Of a stretch of 64,000 bases of DNA, positions 9,834-19,213 are shown one piece after another. The DNA is from Calidifontibacillus oryziterrae (GTDB lineage Bacteria; Bacillota; Bacilli; Bacillales; Bacillaceae_J). The DNA lies in assembly GCF_000331575.1 (NCBI RefSeq), contig NZ_KB223527.1:1647842-1711841 (forward strand). The letters are read 5' to 3'. How positions within the stretch are numbered: position 1 is the first letter of the stretch; every line of letters begins with the position of its first letter. The notes under the pieces are model-generated. The model searched no databases, was not told the DNA's origin, and saw only the letters and a program-made list of their open reading frames with translations. Position numbers and translations under genes: made by a program.

Positions 9834-11132
9834 CTATTTTTTTGAAATTGAAAATTGACTAATGGTTTTCTTTAAGTTTTTAGCTTGGGTTGATAATTCA
9901 ACTGCAATTTCAGCTACATCCTCAATAATAGAAGCCTGCTGATGGGCTGATGCCGCAACTTCCTGGGAACCGGCAGATGTTTCTTCAGCAATTGCAGCAA
10001 CCTCTTCTGATTGTGTAGACGTTTGATGAATACACTTCATTTGTTCTTGTGCTAACGTCGCAATTTCTTTAACGGCTGCTTCCATTTGCTGTACTGATTC
10101 TGCCATTTTTTCAATGGCAGTATTTGTTTCAGTCCCTTTTTCAACACCTTTGTTCGCATAATCAACTTGAGCCAAAATCTGTCCAACTATATTTTTTACT
10201 TCCGTCTGCATATTCCCAACTAAACTTGAAATTCCTTGAACAGCTTTTGCACTTTGATCGGCAAGCTGACGAACTTCTTCGGCTACAACAGCAAATCCCT
10301 TTCCATGCTCACCGGCGCGCGCAGCTTCAATTGAAGCGTTTAATGCTAGTAAATTCGTTTGGCCGGCAATATCGCCTACTAAGGAAATGATATGTTCAAT
10401 CTCTGACGCATTTTTTTCAAGCCGTTGAACAACCGAAAGGGATGATTGATTGTCAGTAGCTAATTTTTCAATACTTTCTACTAAACTATGAATAACCTTT
10501 TTGCTATTTTCTAACGTAGTTACCATTTTGGATGACAGAGTTTGTGATTCCGTTGCATGATTTAAAACCTCTTGAGATATTTCCGTTACCGTATCAATAG
10601 ATTCAACGGTGGCCGTAATTGCTAACGCTGACCGTTCCGCGCCATTTGCGATATCCTCAATGGTACTTGAAATATTCTCTGCCTGCATCGCAGCTGATTT
10701 TGATGCCTCAGAAATCTTATCAACACTTGCATTTGTACTTTGAAAATTTTCCTCAATATTAATGACCATTGTCCTTAGACTTTTCAACATATTATTAAAA
10801 GCAAGACCTAAGGAGCGAATCTCATCATCGGATTTTGTCACTTTTGCATCTTCATCAATTTGTCCACCTGCCGCACGATGAACAGCTGCCTCGAGAAGAT
10901 GTAATGGCTTCGTAATAAATCCCGCTGCAAAATATGCTAAAATACCAGACCACATGATTCCTAATAATAAAGTGATAATTGTAAATAGTTCTTCACTCAT
11001 TGGCAAAAAGTCTTTAGCGTAGTCATAGACTACATAAATGAAAAATCCACTTGTTGAGTACGTAATAATGGAGACTACAGTGATAAACGCAACTAACTTC
11101 ATCCGTAAACTAAATCGATACTTCTTCTTCAC
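9834..11132 (-). CDS. Methyl-accepting chemotaxis protein with short sensor region
   Basis: Membrane chemoreceptor. Two transmembrane helices (about residues 13-34 and 46-70) are separated by only about 12 residues, so there is almost no extracellular sensor domain. A HAMP domain follows (about 71-125, starting [12 protein letters not shown]), then a long coiled signalling domain with the conserved tip [36 protein letters not shown] split across residues about 265-300. Such receptors may sense membrane state, redox or an intracellular cue; the ligand cannot be told. It is not closely coupled to neighbours: ywlE ends 35 bp upstream and may be read through, and a terminator follows. Confidence 0.93.
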   Translation of the reverse strand: MKKKYRFSLRMKLVAFITVVSIITYSTSGFFIYVVYDYAKDFLPMSEELFTIITLLLGIMWSGILAYFAAGFITKPLHLLEAAVHRAAGGQIDEDAKVTKSDDEIRSLGLAFNNMLKSLRTMVINIEENFQSTNASVDKISEASKSAAMQAENISSTIEDIANGAERSALAITATVESIDTVTEISQEVLNHATESQTLSSKMVTTLENSKKVIHSLVESIEKLATDNQSSLSVVQRLEKNASEIEHIISLVGDIAGQTNLLALNASIEAARAGEHGKGFAVVAEEVRQLADQSAKAVQGISSLVGNMQTEVKNIVGQILAQVDYANKGVEKGTETNTAIEKMAESVQQMEAAVKEIATLAQEQMKCIHQTSTQSEEVAAIAEETSAGSQEVAASAHQQASIIEDVAEIAVELSTQAKNLKKTISQFSISKK

Positions 11133-11167
11133 TTAATGTTCCTCCTCAAGTGTTAATTAAGCTATCT

Positions 11168-11611
11168 CTATTGATGGGTTTTTAATTTCACTAATAATTG
11201 TTTAATCGCTTCATCTATTTGCTCATAAACCTCTCTGTAGTCTTCGATCGTTCCGCCAAACGGATCAAAAATATCAGCTGGACTATTTAAGGCAAATTCC
11301 AATAAGCTATAAACCTTGTCAGCAGCCTTAGGATACCGCTCCAATATAAGCTTCTTATGGGCATTAGTCATTGTTAAAATTAAATCCGACCATTCAATCA
11401 ATTCGTCGTCTAATTGCGCTGATTTATGATTGATAGGAATTGATTGTTTTGTTAATACCTCTACTGAATTTTGAGAGGCAGGACTTCCTACATGGGCAAA
11501 TACACCAGCCGATTTGACTTCATATTCACTATTCGCTTTATGTCTAAGAACGGCTTCTGCCATTGGGCTTCGGCATGTATTTCCCGTACATACAAAGAGA
11601 ATATTCCTCAT
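11168..11611 (-). CDS. ywlE: Protein-arginine phosphatase (low-molecular-weight PTP fold)
   Basis: Removes phosphate from phospho-arginine in proteins, opposing the kinase McsB in protein quality control and stress responses. The P-loop CTGNTCRS spans residues 8-15, with Cys8 as nucleophile, Arg14 as phosphate binder and Thr12 at the position that gives arginine preference in B. subtilis YwlE. The general-acid loop DPFGG is near residue 117. The start at 11611 is chosen because GAGGGAG lies just upstream; this gives 147 residues, close to B. subtilis YwlE (about 150). A longer start with MEREL has no better ribosome site. Confidence 0.93.
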   Translation of the reverse strand: MRNILFVCTGNTCRSPMAEAVLRHKANSEYEVKSAGVFAHVGSPASQNSVEVLTKQSIPINHKSAQLDDELIEWSDLILTMTNAHKKLILERYPKAADKVYSLLEFALNSPADIFDPFGGTIEDYREVYEQIDEAIKQLLVKLKTHQ

Positions 11612-12001
11612 AATCAGCTCCCTCTCCAAGTTTTTATACCTTTCATGTAAAAATACAATTATCTATACAAATAAACTTATTACATACTTAGTATAGTATA
11701 AAACAAAGCAAATTTTTCTAATATAGATACCAACAAATTCTTCCTAAATTGTCAAAAAAGAATTTGAAAAATCGACACAATTCGACATTCCCTAAACCTC
11801 TGACCTTTTTAAGTCATGAGTTTCTTACATAAAGAGTCCTAATAAAATAAAAAAGTACTTTCCAAGCATAGGAGTAGTACTGTTTTTAAATATACGCTTC
11901 ATAATATAGGTGCTGTTTGTATATATAAATTCATCAACGATTATAAGACTTTTTTGAATGTAGAACTATTATTTTAAAAAATCTTTACTTAGATTTTATT
12001 T
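11612..12001. other. Intergenic region between mntP and ywlE
   Basis: AT-rich and non-coding. It holds copy 3 of the dispersed palindromic family (11791-11850). An AAGTACTTT/AAGTGCTTT-rich stretch around 11850-11990 shows no clear hairpin terminator or operator. Confidence 0.5.
11791..11850 (-). repeat. Dispersed palindromic element, copy 3
   Basis: Minus strand reads ATTAGGACTC, then ACTCATGACTTAAAAAGGTCAGAGG. Its ATTAGGACTC flank matches copy 4 at 14701-14765. Located downstream of mntP. Confidence 0.6.
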
Positions 12002-12568
12002 TTAAATTGGTAGTAATAGCTTTAACCCACAAGCAAATAGAATACTCCCACCAAGTGCTTCGCCATATGAACCGAGCCAATGCTGAACCTTTCTACCTAA
12101 AATTAGCCCAGCCCACGCTAAAATCATACTGAAAAAGCCAAATAGGAAGATTGCAAGTAATACTCTTGCCCCAAAAATTCCGAGACTAAGTCCGACTGAA
12201 AAACTGTCGAGGCTGACACTTAGGGCAAATAAAAACAATCCAAAGCCTATTGGTGTTATAAGGCGGTCTTGTGCTGAACCTGTACTAAATGAGGAAATTA
12301 CCATTTGAATCCCTAATAGTAATAAAAGTGCTCCACCAATATATGTTGCAATGCCACTAAAGTGAAAGGATATAAACCTGCCAATCCATATCCCTAAAAG
12401 CGGCATAATAAAATGAAACAATCCGATTGTTATACCAATATAAAATATTTGTTTTAATCGCAATTTTATCATGCCCATTCCTAGTCCTAGCGAAAAAGCA
12501 TCCATTCCTAGGGCGAGCGCTATCATAACTAATGTTAAGATTTCACCGACTAGCTCCGTTACTCCCAT
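12002..12568 (-). CDS. mntP: Manganese efflux pump MntP
   Basis: Exports Mn2+ across the membrane. The 188-residue protein has six predicted transmembrane helices in two repeats, with conserved acidic motifs [14 protein letters not shown] near the N-terminus and [14 protein letters not shown] in the second half, the metal-site signatures of the DUF204/MntP family. The ATG at 12568 is preceded by AAGGAGG with ideal spacing; the in-frame extension upstream (MDVHKLYKQ) lacks one. Its place between ywlE and ywlC matches ywlD of B. subtilis. No yybP-ykoY riboswitch was seen in the roughly 220 bp upstream. Confidence 0.94.
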   Translation of the reverse strand: MGVTELVGEILTLVMIALALGMDAFSLGLGMGMIKLRLKQIFYIGITIGLFHFIMPLLGIWIGRFISFHFSGIATYIGGALLLLLGIQMVISSFSTGSAQDRLITPIGFGLFLFALSVSLDSFSVGLSLGIFGARVLLAIFLFGFFSMILAWAGLILGRKVQHWLGSYGEALGGSILFACGLKLLLPI

Positions 12569-12790
12569 TATTTTTCCTCCTTGGACTTGCTTATATAACT
12601 TATGCACGTCCAATTGGATTTAGAATAAATAATGGGACTGATTTAACGTATAGCACTCTTAATATCTCAATCAACTTATGAACTACCCAATATGTGATAA
12701 CGGTTGTTGTTATACTGTAAGTGCTTTTATGCATAAAAAACATGTGCTTTCCGCGCTTTCAGAAAAAATTGCACTGTTTTTTTAATGTTG

Positions 12791-13870
12791 CTATTTAGTA
12801 ACCGTTGGCTCTTTAATTATTTGTCCACCTGCAGCTTTTGTTAACCTGTTCATTAAGGCTTCGCCAACATCTGAGTACGGGAAAGCTTCGCCGTAGATTA
12901 TGTCTACATCCTGGTCATCAAACCTTCGCAGGCTATCATATAGATGGTGGGCAACTGTTTTTAAGTCTCGACGATATCCACAGGCAACAACGACATCAGC
13001 CTCGTAGGTATGTTTATTTTCCTCAGTTGTTAACACCGCCACCTTTTTCCCAAGCTTCTGTTCCTTCTCTACTAAACTTTGCAAAAATTGAGGCGACCCC
13101 TCAACAAGTATAAACGGAGCTTGTGGTGCATAATGGGTATATTTCATTCCTGGTGATTTAGGTGCATGAGCCGTTACCGTCTCGTCATTTGGTAGCAAGG
13201 CTTTATCAACAACAACAACGCCGATTACCATTTCAATTTGCTCTTTTGTTATTCCGCCCGGACGTAAAATCATTGGCGGATTGCATGTACAATCTATAAC
13301 AGTTGATTCAAGCCCTACACCTGTTGCACCCCCGTCCAGAACACCTGCAATTTTCCCTGTTAAATCTTTTAATACGTGTTCTGCCTTTGTTGGGCTCGGT
13401 TTTCCGGAAAGATTTGCGCTAGGCGCTGCAAGCGGCACCCCCGCTTCTTTAATTAATGCTAACGCGAGTGGATCATCCGGCATTCGGATGGCAACCGTTT
13501 TTAGACCTGCTGTTACTCTAGGAGATACGGATGAATCGCCTTCAAATACAATCGTCAATGGTCCTGGCCAAAATTTATCCATTAATGTCTTAGCTTTTTC
13601 CGGGATACCTTTCACTAAGTTATGTAGTTGCTCAATTGTTGCGATGTGGACAATTAGTGGGTTATCGCTCGGACGTCCCTTTGCTTTGAAAATTTTACTA
13701 ATTGCCCTGTCTGATAAGGCATTTGCACCTAGCCCATAGACGGTTTCTGTCGGAAAGGCAACAACTTCATCATTAGTAATCCACAATGCTGCCTCTTTTA
13801 CTTGTGGATTATCTGTGAGTATGTCTGTTTTTTTGTCCACAATCCAATGCTTTGTTTGTAAATTATTCAT
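12791..13870 (-). CDS. ywlC: Threonylcarbamoyl-AMP synthase (Sua5/YwlC)
   Basis: Makes threonylcarbamoyl-AMP from threonine, bicarbonate and ATP, the first step of t6A37 tRNA modification. The YrdC domain occupies about residues 25-215 with VAFPTETVYGLGANA, KIFKAKGRPSDNPLIVH, APSANLSGKPSPT and PGGITKEQIE; the Sua5 domain follows. The total of 359 residues fits the two-domain form. The ATG at 13870 follows AGAAGGG; an upstream extension has no ribosome site. The 5' coding end and the gap to ywlB contain several DnaA-box-like sequences. Confidence 0.95.
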   Translation of the reverse strand: MNNLQTKHWIVDKKTDILTDNPQVKEAALWITNDEVVAFPTETVYGLGANALSDRAISKIFKAKGRPSDNPLIVHIATIEQLHNLVKGIPEKAKTLMDKFWPGPLTIVFEGDSSVSPRVTAGLKTVAIRMPDDPLALALIKEAGVPLAAPSANLSGKPSPTKAEHVLKDLTGKIAGVLDGGATGVGLESTVIDCTCNPPMILRPGGITKEQIEMVIGVVVVDKALLPNDETVTAHAPKSPGMKYTHYAPQAPFILVEGSPQFLQSLVEKEQKLGKKVAVLTTEENKHTYEADVVVACGYRRDLKTVAHHLYDSLRRFDDQDVDIIYGEAFPYSDVGEALMNRLTKAAGGQIIKEPTVTK

Positions 13871-13998
13871 AGGTCTTCCCTTCTCTTGCCATATCACTAA
13901 TTTTCCATATTATATCTTAAAAAATATGTTTTTTAAAACAAAACTATCCACATAATGTGGACAAATTGAACAAAAAAGTGGATAACTTTGTGGATTTT
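13800..13998. promoter_or_regulatory. Cluster of DnaA-box-like sites (ywlC-ywlB gap)
   Basis: Against TTATNCACA (either strand) there are five 8/9 matches: TGTGGATTA (13803), TTGTCCACA (13833), CTATCCACA (13944), TGTGGACAA (13956) and AGTGGATAA (13977), plus a 7/9 match, TGTGGATTT (13989). The ywlC-ywlB interval is one of the DnaA-box clusters described in B. subtilis, so this is probably a conserved DnaA-titrating or regulatory site. Confidence 0.65.
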
Positions 13999-14001
13999 AT
14001 C

Positions 14002-14436
14002 TTAAAACGTGTATTTCATGATAATCGGTTTCTCATTTTGGATCATTTGGAAATGGTCAAATAATTGGATATCAATAGGAGTATTCTCTTCTATCTTAAA
14101 ACCGATCATTTCGAACAAGGCTATTGTTGAACTATGTAGTGTACATAAATATAATTGCTTAATTCCATTATTGTTTGCGTATTGTAGAACTGCTTTGATT
14201 AATTGTAATACCGTCACGTGGTCTGATTGATCAGACATTACAAGGGACCTTAGCAGACCTATGTTATTGTGCAATTCAAAGCCTACAACAGCAGTAATTA
14301 ATTGATCATACCCATTTTCCATTATTAAAAAATTCCCGATATTTTCTGTTATCCCATTCGTTTGTAGACCTGCTTGTCCAACAACTTGTTCAATTGCAGC
14401 AATATCATTGCTTGTTGCTTTACGAATAACCTTCAA
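14002..14436 (-). CDS. ywlB: GNAT-family N-acetyltransferase YwlB
   Basis: A 144-residue acetyltransferase-like protein. It begins MKVIRKATSNDIAAIEQVV, the normal GNAT N-terminal strand and helix, and has a central acetyl-CoA-binding area (VGFELHNNIGLLRSLVMS, then DHVTVLQLIKAVLQYA) and a C-terminal LFEMIGFKIEE, typical of the fold. The acetyl-CoA loop is weaker than the classic R/QxxGxG/A, so activity is not certain. Position upstream of ywlC matches B. subtilis ywlB, related to N-acetylglutamate-synthase-like GNATs. Substrate unknown. Confidence 0.85.
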   Translation of the reverse strand: MKVIRKATSNDIAAIEQVVGQAGLQTNGITENIGNFLIMENGYDQLITAVVGFELHNNIGLLRSLVMSDQSDHVTVLQLIKAVLQYANNNGIKQLYLCTLHSSTIALFEMIGFKIEENTPIDIQLFDHFQMIQNEKPIIMKYTF

Positions 14437-14841
14437 TGCATTTCCTCCTAACTATTAAGTCATTTCTATTAATGAATAGTAGGTTAGCAATAAGAAGGCA
14501 CTATTAATTATAATTAAGAAGACGCATTTCTTAAAGTGCTTCTTAGTGTAAAAATGTGCTTTCAAACTAGCTGAACTCCTACTATATTAATTAACTCTAT
14601 GACTAAATCGTTCGGTTCATGCTTAAATCTAGTAAATTTTTTAACTACTATATTTTTTGATTTTTCGTTTAAAAACAACAGGGCGCTTTTACATTAGCAT
14701 TTTCCCTAAATTCGAACTTCTCACGACTAAAGTTATGAGATGCCTGCGTAAGGAGTCCTAATAACTTTCAACTGCCTTTATTTAATTAAAGACTCTTTTA
14801 AACTTGGTAATACATTTTAGTTCCAGATATTTCGATTTCCG
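14437..14841. other. Intergenic region upstream of ywlB
   Basis: Non-coding, AT-rich. It includes short TTCTTAGTGTAAAAATGTGCTTTC-type stretches and copy 4 of the dispersed palindromic family at 14701-14765. No promoter stands out. Confidence 0.4.
14701..14765 (-). repeat. Dispersed palindromic element, copy 4
   Basis: Minus strand: ATTAGGACTCCTTACGCAGG, then CTCATAACTTTAGTCGTGAG. The CTCAtaACTttAGTcgTGAG palindrome is the best preserved. Located downstream of spoIIR. Confidence 0.7.
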
Positions 14842-14947
14842 CGGGCTCGCGCTAGGTGGACTCGCGTCAGGCGGGCTCGCGTCAGGTGGACTCGCGCTAG
14901 GTGGACTCGCGTCAGGCGGGCTCGCGTCAGGCGGGCTCGCGTCAAGC
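14842..14947. repeat. GC-rich 15-bp tandem repeat, seven copies
   Basis: Unit GGRCTCGCGYYAGGY repeated seven times, clearly richer in GC than its surroundings. Because 15 is a multiple of 3 it leaves an open frame (ALGGL/ASGGL), which is not a gene. Confidence 0.95.
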
Positions 14948-14964
14948 CGCCTCGTTCACTTCGT

Positions 14965-15060
14965 TCGCTGTGAGGTCTTGGACTGTCTCGCTGTCCCGCA
15001 GGAGTCTACGTGTCTGGAACACAGACGAGATACTACTAAAATCAACATTGTACTTTAACA
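14965..15060. repeat. Dispersed repeat, copy 1 (partner at 23720-23822)
   Basis: Shares GGTCTTGGACTGTCTCGCT, CCCG.AGGAGTCTA.GTG and AAAATCAACATTG..CTTTAACAA with 23720-23822. Both copies directly follow a GC-rich short tandem repeat and precede the stop side of a minus-strand gene (spoIIR, glpX). Function unknown. Confidence 0.8.
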
Positions 15061-15085
15061 AAACTTAATAAAAAAATGCAATTCT

Positions 15086-15898
15086 TTAATTAAAAATTTT
15101 TTTGAGCAGTTCCATTAGAAATGATTTTACTTCTACTGTTTCGGTTACCTCATTTGTTTCATGATCTTGTTGCTTGTTAGTCTCACTACTTTGTGGATCG
15201 TTTAAATTGTCATCTTGTAGATTGCTTGCTTTGCTACCTTGTAGTTCATTGACTTTGTCATCATCGAGAATGCTGTCTTTGCCACCTTGTGGTCCATTGA
15301 CTTTGCCATCGTCGAGAACGCTGACTTTGTCACCTTGTGGTCCATTGACTTTGTCATCGTCGAGATTGCTGGCTTTACCACCTTGTGGTCCATTGACCGC
15401 ATCACCGTTGGAAAAATCAAGAAAGCATAGTGGCGGGAATAATACACACCACCAATTTGCGCCTGCTCCATTTCCTATAGTAATTAAAATTGCTTCATAT
15501 TGACCAGCTGGGTAAATAAAGTTGCCGTAAATTTTTGTAGGAAAGCTAACATTTTGATCATACTCAACTTGTACCGTTTGTTTTATCCCTCCATCAACTA
15601 CTACTTTATTAGCAATTTCTTCAACTTCAGCAACCCGACTAGCAATTAATGTTCTTGCTGCTTCAATTGATGTTAAATCCTCAACCCATGTTGTAATTTC
15701 AGCGTTTACAGCATCTCGAACTTTTCTTTTTAACTCTTGATCACTAGGAGAATCACTATTAGCTAAAATACGCAAACGAATTGCTTCATCTGGAATTACG
15801 ACCGGTCCCTCTGCTTCTACAATCGCTCTATCAAAAACTTGGATAATGTTCGCTCCTATTACTAATAAAAGTAAATAAATAATTGCTTTGTTCTTCAT
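15086..15898 (-). CDS. spoIIR: Stage II sporulation protein R with expanded repeat region
   Basis: Forespore-made, secreted signal that triggers SpoIIGA to process pro-sigma-E in the mother cell. The 270 residues comprise a signal peptide (about 1-25), the conserved SpoIIR core (VVIPDEAIRLRILANSDS at 33-50, FPTKIYGNFIYPAGQYEA at 119-136, ANWWCVLFPPLCFLDFSNG at 147-165) and a C-terminal VKSFLMELLKKIF. Between core and tail lie five 16-residue repeats (166-245; consensus DKVNGPQGGKASNLDD). B. subtilis SpoIIR is about 224 residues with a short charged linker here, so the repeats account for most of the extra length. The start ATG follows GGTGGAG. Confidence 0.94.
   Translation of the reverse strand: MKNKAIIYLLLLVIGANIIQVFDRAIVEAEGPVVIPDEAIRLRILANSDSPSDQELKRKVRDAVNAEITTWVEDLTSIEAARTLIASRVAEVEEIANKVVVDGGIKQTVQVEYDQNVSFPTKIYGNFIYPAGQYEAILITIGNGAGANWWCVLFPPLCFLDFSNGDAVNGPQGGKASNLDDDKVNGPQGDKVSVLDDGKVNGPQGGKDSILDDDKVNELQGSKASNLQDDNLNDPQSSETNKQQDHETNEVTETVEVKSFLMELLKKIFN
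15160..15402 (-). repeat. In-frame 48-bp tandem repeat within spoIIR
   Basis: Five units encoding DxVNGPQGGKxSxLDD; the first four are close copies and the fifth is degenerate. The frame is kept. Confidence 0.95.
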
Positions 15899-16211
15899 TT
15901 TGTCTCCACCGCCCCTTCACTAAGACAGTGTGGACAAAATATAATCATCTTAAACTAGCATTTTTAATTTTTTACTAGATTTATTATTTTTGAGAAAGAG
16001 AACAGTTGATAGCATAGTCACTCACAAGTTTTTACAATGTGCTGGATAAAAAAGGAACCGCGGCGCAATCCGCTCCACCGATAGCATAGTCACTCACAAG
16101 TTTTTACGATATGCAGAAAGTAAGCGTTCCCTCGTTTGTTTGGTGAGCGTACCGGAAATCGCTGTTTCTTTCTTTTTTTACTTTGTAAGAAAGGTTCAAT
16201 ACGCATCACCA
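15899..16211. other. prmC-spoIIR gap with a 73-bp direct repeat
   Basis: GATAGCATAGTCACTCACAA followed by GTTTTTAC occurs at about 16007 and 16080. No terminator for prmC and no convincing sigma-F promoter for spoIIR could be picked by eye. Confidence 0.6.
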
Positions 16212-17090
16212 TTAAAAAGTTCCGTATACCATCCGGTCCTTGCCATTAATGTCATTGACAACTTCAACATTTATTCCTTGTTTATCAAAGGTTTCTTTCA
16301 GCAAAGCTGCAACGTCCTGACCTTGCCCTGCTCCAACCTCGAACGCGATAAGCGCATGAATTTTTACGACAAACGGCAATTGCTCCATAAAACGACGATA
16401 ATAATCTAAACCATCCGCTCCGCCGACTAAGGCGCGTAATGGTTCATGATCTTTAACCGTATCGGCTAAGCCTTGGATATCACTTTCAGGAATATAAGGT
16501 GGATTAGAAACGATTACATCAAACTTTTCTCCATTTTCAATAAAAGGAGATAACAAATCAGCTTGAACAAATCGAACATTCTCCGCACGAAGTTCAGAGG
16601 CGTTTTTTTCGGCAACCTCCAGCGATTCCTTCGCAATATCAGTTGCAGTCACTGCTAAGCTTGGATCTTCAAGCGCAAGTGTGATCGCAATAATTCCACT
16701 ACCTGTCCCTACGTCAATAACTGAAAGCTTATTTTCCTCTTTAAAGTGCTGCTTTATCCTTTGTAAAACACCTTCAATTAACTCCTCAGTTTCAGGCCGA
16801 GGTATTAAAACCTCTTGATTCACCGCAAAAGTTCTGCCATAAAATTGTTCAGACCCAATTAAGTATTGGACTGGAATCCCATTTCCAAAGGCAAAAACAC
16901 TGTCAATATACTCTACTTTTTCTGCTTCATTTTTCCATTCATCCTGTAATGATGCGTATAGCTCAGTCCTTGACATTTTAAGGTGATGTCTTAATAAAAG
17001 TTCAGCCGCAAAAACTTCACGACCTTGGTTTTTTAAAAAAGAAGAAGCCCAATTGAGGGCTTCGTGAATTTTCGTGATGATTGGTTTCAT
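16212..17090 (-). CDS. prmC: Release-factor glutamine methyltransferase PrmC
   Basis: Methylates the Gln of the GGQ motif in release factors RF1 and RF2 using S-adenosylmethionine. An N-terminal helical domain (about 1-80) is followed by the Rossmann methyltransferase domain with VIDVGTGSGIIAITLA (SAM binding) and the substrate-binding VSNPPYIPESD. The ATG at 17090, 11 nt after GGAG, gives 292 residues, near the B. subtilis length; an ATG nine codons upstream lacks a ribosome site. It is downstream of its substrate gene prfA, the usual pairing, but here a repeat-filled gap of about 416 bp separates them. Confidence 0.95.
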   Translation of the reverse strand: MKPIITKIHEALNWASSFLKNQGREVFAAELLLRHHLKMSRTELYASLQDEWKNEAEKVEYIDSVFAFGNGIPVQYLIGSEQFYGRTFAVNQEVLIPRPETEELIEGVLQRIKQHFKEENKLSVIDVGTGSGIIAITLALEDPSLAVTATDIAKESLEVAEKNASELRAENVRFVQADLLSPFIENGEKFDVIVSNPPYIPESDIQGLADTVKDHEPLRALVGGADGLDYYRRFMEQLPFVVKIHALIAFEVGAGQGQDVAALLKETFDKQGINVEVVNDINGKDRMVYGTF

Positions 17091-17199
17091 AATTGGGTTT
17101 TCTCCATATCCTTTCATGTTTTTCTCAACTCACAATACTGTGCTTTTTGCTTGCAGGCCGTGTATTTTGTAATACCGAGATTTTAGTCACATCTTATAT

Positions 17200-17462
17200 G
17201 AATCACGGTTCAGCTAGGCGAGTTTGTTCATGTTCTACACACTAAAGCATACAAGTTCATTCGCCTACATCATATTTTAACCTCAGTCTATTATGAATTT
17301 CAGTCTTAGACTATTATAAATTACAGTTTAGCGAGGCGAGTTTGTTCATATTTTTACATACTAAAGCAAACAAGTTCATTCGCCTACATCATATTTTAAC
17401 CTCAGTCTATTATGAATTTCAGTCTTAGACTATTATAAATTACAGTTTAGCGAGGCGAATTA
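17200..17462. repeat. 118-119 bp tandem repeat with hairpin, about 2.2 copies
   Basis: AGGCGAGTTTGTTCAT starts at 17216 and 17334 and AGGCGAAT at 17453. Each unit has AGGCGAgttTGTT facing AACAagttcatTCGCCT, giving a long imperfect hairpin. It fills the prfA-prmC gap. Confidence 0.9.
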
Positions 17463-17506
17463 TTTTAGAACTCATGTAGTTTTATCAATATGGACATTGA
17501 GTGAAA

Positions 17507-18580
17507 TTACTCAGCCTGCTCCATTTTCCTTGCTTGATCGTCCATAATTAATGCATCTATGATTTCATCAAGCTTTCCTTGTAAAATTTGGTCTAACTTT
17601 TGAATTGTTAAGCCAATACGGTGATCTGTGACACGATTTTGCGGAAAATTGTAGGTGCGAATTCGCTCTGAGCGGTCCCCTGTTCCAACAGCTGATTTTC
17701 GATTTTCATCGTATTCCGCTTGAGCTTCCTGTTGGAATTTATCATAAATTCGTGCACGTAAAACCTTCATTGCCTTTTCCTTATTTTTGATTTGCGATTT
17801 TTCGTCCTGACATGATACAACAACACCTGTTGGGATATGTGTTAACCTGACCGCTGACATCGTCGTATTAACACTTTGTCCTCCTGGCCCGCTTGATGCG
17901 AACGTATCAACACGAATGTCTTTTTCATGAATTTCAACTTCAACCTCTTCTGCTTCAGGAAGAACAGCAACTGTTGCTGTAGATGTATGAATACGACCTC
18001 CAGATTCCGTTTCTGGAACCCGTTGAACGCGATGCGCACCATTTTCGAACTTCATTTTTGAATAAGCGCCATTTCCATTTATCATAAAGATAATTTCTTT
18101 ATAGCCACCAATACCAGTCGTGCTCGCTTCGATAACCTCCGGCTTCCAGCCTTGTGCCTCCGCAAAACGGCTATACATTCTGAATAAATCACCGGCAAAT
18201 AGTGCTGCCTCATCGCCACCAGCTGCTCCACGGATTTCAACAATAACGTTTTTATCATCATTCGGATCTTTTGGTAGCAGTAACACTTTTAACTGTGCTG
18301 CTAACTCTTCTTCACGATCAGAAAGCTCATCAACTTCGTCTTTAACCATTTCACGCATTTCTGGATCTAATTTTTCTTCAAGCATTGCTTTTGCATCTTT
18401 TAATTGTTCAGCGACACTTTTATATTCACGATACACTTGTACGGTTTCTTCAATATTTGATTGCTCTTTTGAATAATCACGTAATTTATTGCTATCATTA
18501 ATGACTTCAGGGTCACTAAGTAATTCATTCAATTTTTCATAACGATCTTCGATTGATTGCAAACGATCTAACACGTTCAT
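17507..18580 (-). CDS. prfA: Peptide chain release factor 1
   Basis: Recognises UAA and UAG stop codons and triggers peptide release. At 357 residues it has full length. The N-terminal coiled domain is followed by the codon-recognition PxT element ([15 protein letters not shown]) and the catalytic GGQ loop in [20 protein letters not shown]. The start [17 protein letters not shown] follows a GAGGTGA ribosome site. prmC, encoding the enzyme that methylates its GGQ glutamine, is the next gene. Confidence 0.97.
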   Translation of the reverse strand: MNVLDRLQSIEDRYEKLNELLSDPEVINDSNKLRDYSKEQSNIEETVQVYREYKSVAEQLKDAKAMLEEKLDPEMREMVKDEVDELSDREEELAAQLKVLLLPKDPNDDKNVIVEIRGAAGGDEAALFAGDLFRMYSRFAEAQGWKPEVIEASTTGIGGYKEIIFMINGNGAYSKMKFENGAHRVQRVPETESGGRIHTSTATVAVLPEAEEVEVEIHEKDIRVDTFASSGPGGQSVNTTMSAVRLTHIPTGVVVSCQDEKSQIKNKEKAMKVLRARIYDKFQQEAQAEYDENRKSAVGTGDRSERIRTYNFPQNRVTDHRIGLTIQKLDQILQGKLDEIIDALIMDDQARKMEQAE

Positions 18581-18752
18581 TCACCTCATTAAATAGTCCA
18601 TAACCATTAAATTATAGTATACTCAGGCATCTTAGTCAAAAAGTTATGTAATTTTTTTCAATATCTTAAGCTTACTTAGTGAAATTTCCCTAGCGATCTT
18701 AGTGATCTACTAAAGAGTTGAGTTATTTTACTGGTCGGTGAATGAGTGAAGT

Positions 18753-18781
18753 AAAAAACTCGACCATTTGATCGAGTTTTA
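18753..18781 (-). terminator. Terminator overlapping the lipoprotein stop codon
   Basis: Minus strand: AAAACTCGA, 8-nt loop, TCGAGTTTT then TTAC. The first arm begins inside the TAA stop. Confidence 0.75.
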
Positions 18782-19213
18782 GCGTTCATTCACTATAACG
18801 TCTATGTTGTACCTAGGTACAGCTTCCATAATTTTATCGTGCAGACCATTTCTATATCTTCCAAGGTCTTTCTTAGATAGTTTCTTTTTGGGTGTCACGT
18901 TAACAACCATATTTTCCCCATTTACAAAGATCATACCGGGTTCAAACAGTGTTGAGTTTTTCACAATTTCTCGTGCCTTATCCTGATAATAACCATGGTT
19001 ATTATGCGCCTCATTTTCTGTGTTTAAATCTAAAAAATTAGGATTCAAATCGGCGATATCCGTCATTTCACCTTCCAGTAATGTCGTTTCGGATGTTGTC
19101 ACGTTTGAATTTTGGAAATCATCAAGGTCATACGGTTGTTGCCCTTGCTCGTTTGTGTTTAGCGCGCATCCAGAAAAGAGAAGTAACAAAATTAGTAGTA
19201 AAGGCTTGTTCAT
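18779..19213 (-). CDS. Small lipoprotein, possibly YhcN/YlaJ-like
   Basis: A 144-residue predicted lipoprotein: N-terminal hydrophobic stretch LLLILLLLFSG then lipobox Cys16 (LFSGC). The middle (about 20-75) is acidic and low complexity. The C-terminal half (KAREIVKNSTLFEPGMIFVNGENMVVNV, split here for length) has the alternating pattern of the spore YhcN/YlaJ lipoprotein family, but the resemblance is weak. The gene ends in its own terminator. In a sporulating host a spore-envelope role is possible but only inferred. The start is supported by GGAGGTG upstream. Confidence 0.75.
   Translation of the reverse strand: MNKPLLLILLLLFSGCALNTNEQGQQPYDLDDFQNSNVTTSETTLLEGEMTDIADLNPNFLDLNTENEAHNNHGYYQDKAREIVKNSTLFEPGMIFVNGENMVVNVTPKKKLSKKDLGRYRNGLHDKIMEAVPRYNIDVIVNER

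Noticed and set aside
12614..12790. Manganese (yybP-ykoY) riboswitch before mntP
   Set aside because: The conserved riboswitch sequence blocks were not found in the upstream gap.
14804..15058. 84-residue Leu/Ala/Gly repeat protein
   Set aside because: Encoded only by the 15-bp GC-rich repeat and the dispersed element; no ribosome site.
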